Below, piece after piece: positions 1-5,917 of a stretch of DNA of 10,965 nt. The stretch comes from AM-2324 sp042091035 (lineage in GTDB: Bacteria; Bacteroidota; Bacteroidia; Chitinophagales; Saprospiraceae). Where the stretch lies: the NCBI GenBank assembly GCA_042091035.1, contig JBELIG010000104.1, positions 1-10,965 of the forward strand. The letters run 5' to 3'. How positions within the stretch are numbered: the first letter of the stretch is position 1; every line of letters begins with the position of its first letter. A program made the position numbers and the translations under genes. The notes under the pieces were generated by a model. It did not search any database. It worked only from the letters and a program-made list of their open reading frames with translations, and was not told the DNA's origin.

Positions 1-1818
1 ACCGATCTAAAAGGGCGCATTGTTTATTATAAACATACTAAAGTTGAATCTTTAAAGGAGTTGCACTCAAAAGATACTGATAAGCTCATTACAAAGTTGA
101 TGTTTAATACCAAGAGTCCATTTTATGAATGGGTTCAGAAAAGACTGTATGATCAATATAACTATAGCTGTGTAGAAGATGCTTCTTCATTTGAAAAGGA
201 CAGTAAGTATGTAACATTGAATGGACTAATCCGTTCAGGAGGCAATAGGCATGAAAAAGATGATAGAAAATCATCAAAAAACAGGTCAAATAATATTCTA
301 GGTTGGGACAATAAAGAAAAATTAGTCTTTGTAAAAGATAGGCTGTCAAAGTTAAGTAAAGAGGAGGAACACTTGAATAATCAATTGTTACAATCGAGGA
401 CCTCTAAGGAAACAATCAATGCCCGAATGCAGGCAGCTAGAACATTGACAAGTTTCAACGGCCGATTCGATGCTATGAATTATCCAGCATTGCAAAGGGA
501 CTTGGACGAACTTAAGGAACAGGTTAATACGCTACAGAATACGGATAATAGTGTTCGATTACTGCAGGCTCAATCCAATAAGGTTAGTCTGAAAATCCGA
601 GCATATGAGTCTGATATAGAGGTTTTAAAAAGAGAGCAATGGAGTTTAGATAAACAAATTGATTTGTTTGAACTGAGCAGAGATAAACTGATTCAAGAAA
701 AAGAAGCTCTTTTAGAGGTATTTGATCTCGCTGACCTAGATTTAGATTCCTTCAAGAAGCGAAATCCAACTATTACAAATTTGTCAGTGGCTAACTTTGA
801 TGAACTTCGGGCTCAATTTACGAATGAGGGCTTACAGAAATTGGCAGAAATGGAACGTAAGGGGGCAAAACTGCGTGAAGGGCTACAAAAGAAAATGTTA
901 CAATTTAAGAACCCTGCAGAGCGTCTTGTTCAAAAATATAAAGATTGGAGATCTGAAGTTTTCAACTTGCCAGAAGATGTAGAGTTTGTGGATGCCTATT
1001 TCAAGTTGTTAGAGGACTTGAAACAGGATAATCTACCAGAATATGAGCAAAAATTTGAAAATTACTTAACAGATACTTTGCTAGGTCGAGTTGGAGAGTT
1101 TAAACATTTCTTTGATAATTGGAAAAGTAAGATTGAGGAAAATATAGCCGCTTTAAATGCGGCCTTAAGGGATATTGATTACAAGGATATCCCCAAAACT
1201 TATATCCAACTTGTCGCACAGAGAAGTGTCTATCCAAATCAAAGAACATTCCGAACTTTTTTGGAAAAGGCTATGCCTAATGCTGTCGATTTTGAGAGTA
1301 ATCTTGAAGAGAAGAAAAAGCACTTTGAAAATAATATAAGACCACTCATTGACCAGTTAGAAGCTGATGAAAAGTGGAGAAAGGAAGTTATGGATGTTCG
1401 ATCATGGTTCAAGTTTTTTGCCGAAGAATATTATAAGGAAGGCAATGAAAAAATGAAATCTTATGAGAACATGGGTAAGCTATCTGGTGGTGAGAAAGCT
1501 CAATTGACATATACAATTCTTGGTTCAGCTATATCTTATCAGTTCGGAATGAAGTCGGACGGATTGCAAACTAAGTCATTTAGGTTTATTGCAATTGACG
1601 AATCCTTTAGTAATCAGGATGATGAGAAGGCTAGGTACTTGATGAATTTGTGTAAACAACTTAATTTGCAATTATTAGTTGTGACTCCTTCGGATAAAAT
1701 TAATGTAGTTCAGGATTATATTTCGTATGTTCATTTGGTTGAAAGAAGAAATAATAAAAATTCTTGGCTATATGATATGCCAATTATGCAGTTTTTAGAA
1801 ACCCAAGATAACTACTAA
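1..1818 (+). CDS. SMC-like ATPase, JetC/MksB type (Wadjet-like condensin), 5'-truncated
   Basis: The reading frame is open from base 1, so this is the C-terminal ~605 residues of a protein that starts left of the window; an internal TTG at 61 is not a real start. Near the beginning is a conserved block (about bases 220-320) with SGGNRHEKDDR followed by ILGWDN, which I recognise from JetC-family proteins. Long charged coiled-coil stretches follow (about 325-720 and 820-1400). Then come the ABC signature LSGGEKAQ (from 1480) and Walker B FIAIDESF with its Asp-Glu pair at 1597-1602. The tail LQLLVVTPSDKI is typical of JetC and SbcC/MukB-like Walker B domains. The Walker A half is outside the window. 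Family members are the motor of Wadjet/MksBEF condensins, which extrude DNA loops; Wadjet then cuts small circular plasmids through JetD. No jetD follows; the next gene is a methyltransferase. Whether this is a plasmid-defence Wadjet or a housekeeping MksB cannot be decided without the upstream genes. Confidence 0.85.
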   Translation, partial: TDLKGRIVYYKHTKVESLKELHSKDTDKLITKLMFNTKSPFYEWVQKRLYDQYNYSCVEDASSFEKDSKYVTLNGLIRSGGNRHEKDDRKSSKNRSNNILGWDNKEKLVFVKDRLSKLSKEEEHLNNQLLQSRTSKETINARMQAARTLTSFNGRFDAMNYPALQRDLDELKEQVNTLQNTDNSVRLLQAQSNKVSLKIRAYESDIEVLKREQWSLDKQIDLFELSRDKLIQEKEALLEVFDLADLDLDSFKKRNPTITNLSVANFDELRAQFTNEGLQKLAEMERKGAKLREGLQKKMLQFKNPAERLVQKYKDWRSEVFNLPEDVEFVDAYFKLLEDLKQDNLPEYEQKFENYLTDTLLGRVGEFKHFFDNWKSKIEENIAALNAALRDIDYKDIPKTYIQLVAQRSVYPNQRTFRTFLEKAMPNAVDFESNLEEKKKHFENNIRPLIDQLEADEKWRKEVMDVRSWFKFFAEEYYKEGNEKMKSYENMGKLSGGEKAQLTYTILGSAISYQFGMKSDGLQTKSFRFIAIDESFSNQDDEKARYLMNLCKQLNLQLLVVTPSDKINVVQDYISYVHLVERRNNKNSWLYDMPIMQFLETQDNY

Positions 1819-1854
1819 TATTACCTCGAAAACGAAACATCTCAAATTAAGACT

Positions 1855-2406
1855 ATGAATAAGCCAAATATGACAATTGAAGGAATTAAGAACATCAAAA
1901 CAGTGGGAACACTAGTTGCAAGTTCTAAGTACCTTTCTAAAAAAATTCTTCGGGGAATTGACTTCTCCAAAAAACTTACTGTAGTAGAACTAGGTGGAGG
2001 AAATGGAGCGATAACGAGGAATATTCTAAATCGCCTTAGCCCAGGCTCGGAATTACATTCTTTCGAGGTTCTCCCGAAATTCTATAATGAACTAAGTAAA
2101 ATTCAGGACTCAAGACTAAAAGTGCACAATTCATGCTTGTCCGAAACTAAATTACTTAAAGAAGGGGATGTTGATGTGGTCATTTCATGTCTTCCTATTG
2201 CTAACTTTAATGAATCTTTGAAAGACACAATTTTTTCAAAAGTCAAATATTTATTAAAGGAAGAAGGGAAATTCAGGCAATTTCAATATTCACTAATCGA
2301 TTATCGATATGTTCGTGATTGCTTTGATAACCTAAACATGGACTATTGTTTGTTTAATATTCCTCCTGCTTTCATCTATAAGTCAAAGAATATCAATCCG
2401 GCATAA
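1855..2406 (+). CDS. PmtA-like class I SAM-dependent methyltransferase
   Basis: This 183-residue protein has the layout of the phospholipid N-methyltransferase (PmtA)/rRNA adenine dimethylase-like family. An N-terminal VGTLVASSKYLSKKI segment (residues 17-31) matches the family's lead-in. Motif I is VVELGGGNG (43-51), the SAM-binding loop. The acidic residue after strand 2 is E71, in FEVLPKF. The motif ISCLPIANF (110-118) sits where PmtA has its SGLPLLNF-like loop. FRQFQYS (140-146) and NIPPAFIY (168-175) complete the family pattern. The length is normal and no motif is lost, so it is probably active. In the family the product is methylated phosphatidylethanolamine, but the substrate here is inferred only from resemblance. 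It begins 36 bases after the JetC-like gene with no visible terminator between them, so cotranscription is likely. No Shine-Dalgarno is seen before the ATG. Its last 24 bases overlap the end of the convergent minus-strand gene. Confidence 0.8.
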   Translation: MNKPNMTIEGIKNIKTVGTLVASSKYLSKKILRGIDFSKKLTVVELGGGNGAITRNILNRLSPGSELHSFEVLPKFYNELSKIQDSRLKVHNSCLSETKLLKEGDVDVVISCLPIANFNESLKDTIFSKVKYLLKEEGKFRQFQYSLIDYRYVRDCFDNLNMDYCLFNIPPAFIYKSKNINPA

Positions 2407-3039
2407 TCGAACTTGATCGATCAATAGGTGCCCATTATATGGTAGAAGCTGATCAAATTGAAAATAGGTTCTGAATTCTAGAGCTACAAAATTTTCACTC
2501 GCTTTAAATGTAGTATTATAGTTTTTCCAAGTTGGGTTATTTATATCTGTATATACATCTAATAATATATACTGCCCACTCGGGTTTATCGCGTAAATCT
2601 CTAAATCTGCAGCCATACTAAAGGAGGTTTCGTTTTTAGAATTTAAATCTGTTCTGCTATTAAAAGTCTCTGACAAATTAAGTTGCAGATCTAAGCTGTA
2701 AATTGAATCCTTTTGTAGTATGCTTTGTAATCGTTGGCCTATGCACTCTAAACTTTGGTCTTTACGAACTACTAGAGAAACAAATTGCTGTCCTTCAAAG
2801 GCTATTGTTTTTACATCAAATATATTGTTTTCCAATTTCGAACTATGAAGATTTGGTGGGGTGTAGCCTTTGGAACCGCAGTTATACCAATACTTTGGAA
2901 GTGAGGATGCACCAGGTGTGCCAGTTTCGAATCCTCCATTCAAAATTATGTTCTGTCCATGCACTTTTTGAGTGCTTAGATTTGATAATATTAAATAAAG
3001 TAGTAAACATTTCAACGGAAAAAGACTTGCATTCGTCAT
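2383..3039 (-). CDS. Secreted carbohydrate-binding-like (galactose-binding fold) protein
   Basis: This 218-residue protein opens with a signal peptide (about residues 1-29, hydrophobic CLLLYLILS core, ending VHGQ). The mature protein starts with NIILNGGFETG (30-40), followed by LPKYWYNCG (48-55). That pattern is common to CBM-like jelly-roll modules at the N-terminus of Bacteroidota surface proteins. In those modules a 'good things come with a name' pattern follows: a conserved visible-property strand (FEGQQFVSLVV, 81-91), ECIGQRL, and an end strand with LLIDQVRLC (205-213). Such modules often carry an OmpA or T9SS domain behind them; here the protein stops after the module, so it is either periplasmic or released. 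Cys54, Cys99 and Cys213 are present in the mature part. Ligand and role are unknown. It lies alone on its strand, convergent with the methyltransferase gene (24-base overlap) and divergent from the barrel gene. Confidence 0.7.
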   Translation of the reverse strand: MTNASLFPLKCLLLYLILSNLSTQKVHGQNIILNGGFETGTPGASSLPKYWYNCGSKGYTPPNLHSSKLENNIFDVKTIAFEGQQFVSLVVRKDQSLECIGQRLQSILQKDSIYSLDLQLNLSETFNSRTDLNSKNETSFSMAADLEIYAINPSGQYILLDVYTDINNPTWKNYNTTFKASENFVALEFRTYFQFDQLLPYNGHLLIDQVRLCRIDIL

Positions 3040-3108
3040 AAGTATATAATTCTATTGAAAGATAAATTATTGCTGAGTTTTATTTATATATTGAAGAAAA
3101 CAATTAAG

Positions 3109-3916
3109 ATGGTTTTACGTATTCTTTTCATTTTAATCCTAATAATACAATGTGGAGTCCTTTTCTCTCAAGATAAAATTGTTTGGGAAAATGGTGATCA
3201 ACTAGAATGTAAGGTTTTAAGTTATGGCAAGGATACGATTATATTTCAATTAGAAGGAAGCAAGCTCACTCAAGAAATCAGTACGCAGTTTGTAAAACAT
3301 ATTCAAATTGGTGGAGTTAGAAATAGATCAAATAAGAAAATTGAATATGTTTCTGAATCCACTGATGAAATTATCGCGGTTCCAAATTTTAAAAAGACCT
3401 ACAAATTTCAGGATAAAATTCTCTATCGTCCAGGTTGGCACAAGCAATTAAGTGTGAATTTTGGACTTCAATCAGAACAGGAGGGAGGAGTTAATGTTAC
3501 TCCTAATTTGAAATTTTCAAGCTGGAAAAAAGGCAAAGGAAAACTGTCATTAGGTGGTATTGTTTCATATACAAATTACAGTCCATCTGAAAAGAAAATG
3601 TTTATCACTCCTGCTGTTGGCCTATACTATGTGCCNNNNNNNNNNATTAGGTTATGGTTATTCATCTGCCAAGATGGTCAATTTTCTCGATCGCGATTTC
3701 AATTTAAACGTTCTATCCTCAAAAGGTGGTTTATATTCAGGGCTCTGGCTAGAAAAACAACTTTTTGGTTTTGATAAGAAAGCCGTTAATCTTACAGCTG
3801 GGATTAGTTATCAAAGGGGGACATTTGAATTTGAGTCTTTTGAAGGAATATTTATTTTTAAATCACAAGAAATTGATTTTATACGAATTTGGTTTGGTAC
3901 AGGGATCCGTTTTTAA
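3109..3916 (+). CDS. Predicted outer-membrane beta-barrel protein, interrupted by assembly gap
   Basis: The ATG at 3109 gives a signal peptide (MVLRILFILILIIQCGVLFSQ, about 21 residues); an in-frame TTG at 3055 would only add a charged leader and is less likely. The mature N-terminus has DKIVWENGDQLECKV, like the small Bacteroidota domain that reads 'D-I-x-x-x-N-G-x-x-x-x-x-K-V'. After about residue 110 come alternating-pattern strands (QLSVNFGLQ, GKLSLGGIVSY, FITPAVGLYYV). After the gap come GLYSGLWLEKQLFGF, VNLTAGISYQRG and a last strand IRIWFGTGIRF ending in Phe, as in outer-membrane barrels. The 10 Ns at 3636-3645 throw the reading frame off by one. The flanking coding bases total 798, a multiple of 3, so the true gap should be a multiple of 3 (zero included) and the gene is probably intact at about 265 or more residues. 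It sits 10 bases ahead of the cytochrome gene and is probably cotranscribed with it. Function is not known. Confidence 0.7.
3636..3645. other. Assembly gap of 10 Ns
   Basis: Ten consecutive unknown bases split the beta-barrel gene. The coding sequence upstream is in one frame and the continuation downstream in another. A fixed run of ten Ns is a common scaffolder placeholder, so the true distance is unknown. Reading-frame arithmetic calls for a true length divisible by three. Confidence 0.97.
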
Positions 3917-3926
3917 TTGAATTTAG

Positions 3927-5882
3927 ATGAAGTTTTTAGTTGCTCTTGGAATAGTTTTTAGTGTATTGTCCTTATCTTTTATAACACAAGAAGAGGGTGT
4001 TTTTGACATAAGTGCAAATGGGACTAAGTGTCTAAAAACTGAATATGTTGGGCATATGAATATAATGCCACCTGTAGATTCAACACTTATTTTTCCTCCA
4101 TCTTCTGCATGTGAAGGTTGCCATAGTGCTGATCCTAATGGAAATGCAATGGTTAATATTCTTGGGGAGGATGTAAGCTTTATATCAGATTGGGAAGCAA
4201 CAATGATGGCCAATTCAGCTAAAGACCCATATTGGATAGCAAAAGTAGCTCATGAGGTATACATCAATCCTGACCAAAAAAATCAAATTGAAACTTCTTG
4301 CACATCTTGTCATGCTCCAATGGGGCATTATACATCAATCTTAAGAGGTGATCCCCACTATTTAATGGAAGACTTGTACGCAGATACTATCGGTTTAGAG
4401 GGCGTATCTTGTGGGTCCTGTCATAAGATTGCGGAGGAAAATCTTGGCACTTTATTAGGAGGGCAATTGAATATTGATACTGCACGGGTCGTATATGGCC
4501 CTTTTGCATTACCGTTTGCACCTCCCATGCAACAGTTCGTAGGTTTTGAACCCCTATATTCAGATCATGTTAGTAGTTCAGAACTTTGTGCTTCCTGCCA
4601 TACGCTAGTTATAGAATCTCTTGACCTAGATGGTCAAGCTACAGGTAATGTTTATATTGAACAAGCGACTTACCATGAATGGTTAAACTCTATGTATAGT
4701 GCAAATGACCTATCCTGTCAGTCTTGTCATTTGCCAGTGCTCGAAGAACCAGTTGTAGTATCAGCGAATTACCAATTCTTGGAGCCAAGACCGCATTATT
4801 CTCAGCACGAATTGGTAGGTGGTAATGTCACTATGCTTCAGATGATGAAGACCTATAGAGATACGCTAAACATAACTGCGGATACAAGCAATTTTGATAG
4901 AACCATATCTAATACTCTCAAAATGCTGCAACAAAAATCTCTTAATGCAGACTTGGATTATTTGGGTTCTACTTCGGATACCTTGTTGTTTGAATATACC
5001 ATTGAAAACAAAGCTGGCCACAAATTTCCCTCGGGCTTTCCATCTCGAAGAGCTTTTGTTGAATTTCTGCTTATAGATACGGACCAAGGAGATACCGTTT
5101 TTCATTCAGGAGGGTACAATGAAGATTTTGAGCTGATTGCTCACAATGAAGATTTTGAGCCACATTATGATTTTATCAGTAAAGAGGATCAAGTGCAAGT
5201 TTATGAGCTTGTCCCTGCTGATATAAATGGGGATTTCACTACCATTTTAGAGCGAGGTTATCAAACAATAAAAGATAATAGGCTTGTTCCAAAAGGCTTT
5301 TCAAGTGATCATTTTACTTATGATACAGTTGCTGTCGTTGGCATGGCTGTGGAAGATTCGAATTACAACCTTAATACGGATGGTAGTGAGGGATCAGGTG
5401 CGGATAAGATAATCTTTGGAATTAAAATGGGAACATTTACAGGCTCCGTAAAGGCTTATGCAAAGGTACATTATCAAACCTTATCACCACGGTGGATTAA
5501 TCCCTTATTTGAGGACGCTCAACTTCCAGAAATTCAACATTTTAAATCTATGTATGAAACCTCTGATCTTCAGCCAATAGTTATCAGTAGTGATAGTATC
5601 GATGTCGCGAATATAAAACTTGTGTCCGGAGTGTTCAATTCATTAAAAACAAAACAAGCCAATGTATTTCCTAATCCAATACTGTCAGGTTTTACTGTCC
5701 AAGTAGATCCTGAGTTAGATATACTTGATATGCGTTGTTATAACACAGATGGACTTGAGATTCCATATAAGAAAGTAGGAAGAAATGGTTTAGAGTTGTT
5801 GAGTGATTATAAAGGACTTGTACTGATTTATATCAAGGTAGAAAATGGAGATAGGTATCTTTCTAAACTTATAATTCAATAA
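3927..5882 (+). CDS. Pentahaem c-type cytochrome with T9SS type A sorting domain
   Basis: This 651-residue protein has a signal peptide (about residues 1-20, FLVALGIVFSVLSLSFI). Five CXXCH haem-binding motifs follow: CEGCH 62-66, CTSCH 125-129, CGSCH 162-166, CASCH 221-225 and CQSCH 264-268. The N-terminal half resembles the cytochrome c-554-like multihaem family. The middle (about 350-540) is a beta-rich domain with AGHKFPSGFPSRR (363-375) and FHSGG, a pattern common in multihaem cytochromes of this type. From VFPNP at 580 to the end is a T9SS type A sorting domain, so after haem attachment in the periplasm the protein should be carried across the outer membrane to the surface. This implies a role in surface electron transfer or an extracellular redox reaction. 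No substrate site can be identified. Its start lies 10 bases after the barrel gene, which suggests one transcript, and a strong hairpin terminator overlaps its stop codon. Confidence 0.88.
   Translation: MKFLVALGIVFSVLSLSFITQEEGVFDISANGTKCLKTEYVGHMNIMPPVDSTLIFPPSSACEGCHSADPNGNAMVNILGEDVSFISDWEATMMANSAKDPYWIAKVAHEVYINPDQKNQIETSCTSCHAPMGHYTSILRGDPHYLMEDLYADTIGLEGVSCGSCHKIAEENLGTLLGGQLNIDTARVVYGPFALPFAPPMQQFVGFEPLYSDHVSSSELCASCHTLVIESLDLDGQATGNVYIEQATYHEWLNSMYSANDLSCQSCHLPVLEEPVVVSANYQFLEPRPHYSQHELVGGNVTMLQMMKTYRDTLNITADTSNFDRTISNTLKMLQQKSLNADLDYLGSTSDTLLFEYTIENKAGHKFPSGFPSRRAFVEFLLIDTDQGDTVFHSGGYNEDFELIAHNEDFEPHYDFISKEDQVQVYELVPADINGDFTTILERGYQTIKDNRLVPKGFSSDHFTYDTVAVVGMAVEDSNYNLNTDGSEGSGADKIIFGIKMGTFTGSVKAYAKVHYQTLSPRWINPLFEDAQLPEIQHFKSMYETSDLQPIVISSDSIDVANIKLVSGVFNSLKTKQANVFPNPILSGFTVQVDPELDILDMRCYNTDGLEIPYKKVGRNGLELLSDYKGLVLIYIKVENGDRYLSKLIIQ
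5116..5160 (+). repeat. In-frame 18-base direct repeat inside the cytochrome gene
   Basis: The 18-base string acaatgaagattttgagc occurs at 5116-5133 and again at 5143-5160, 27 bases (nine codons) apart. It encodes NEDFE twice (residues 398-402 and 407-411), just after the FHSGG motif. The exact match and in-frame spacing suggest a recent 27-base tandem duplication whose remaining bases have diverged. Confidence 0.8.
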
Positions 5883-5911
5883 AAAAAGGGATGCTTAGCA
5901 TCCCTTTTTTT
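5881..5911. terminator. Bidirectional intrinsic terminator
   Basis: A perfect hairpin: aaaaaaagggatgc (5881-5894), loop tta, then gcatccctttttttt-type complement (5898-5911), giving a 14 bp stem with a GC-rich core of seven pairs. The A-run on one side and T-run on the other let it work on both strands. It starts within the stop codon of the + strand cytochrome gene and lies 6 bases beyond the stop of the minus-strand FG-GAP gene, so it can end both converging transcripts. Confidence 0.92.
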
Positions 5912-5917
5912 ATTGAA

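Noticed and set aside
104..349. Minus-strand open frame of 81 codons over the JetC-like gene
   Set aside because: It is a shadow of the well-supported plus-strand gene and shows no recognisable protein features.
2413..2424. Perfect 12-base palindrome ttgatcgatcaa just after the methyltransferase stop
   Set aside because: It lies inside the coding end of the secreted-protein gene (codons for LLIDQV), has no T-run, and is short enough to be chance.
2703..3041. Plus-strand open frame of 112 codons over the secreted-protein gene
   Set aside because: The minus-strand frame has a signal peptide and family motifs; this frame is its complement with no coherent protein pattern.
3040..3108. Promoter-like strings between the divergent secreted-protein and barrel genes, such as TATCTTTC (minus) and TATATTGA (plus)
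   Set aside because: Neither fits TAnnTTTG fully and no TTTG sits at the right distance, so no promoter is claimed, although one is expected for each gene.
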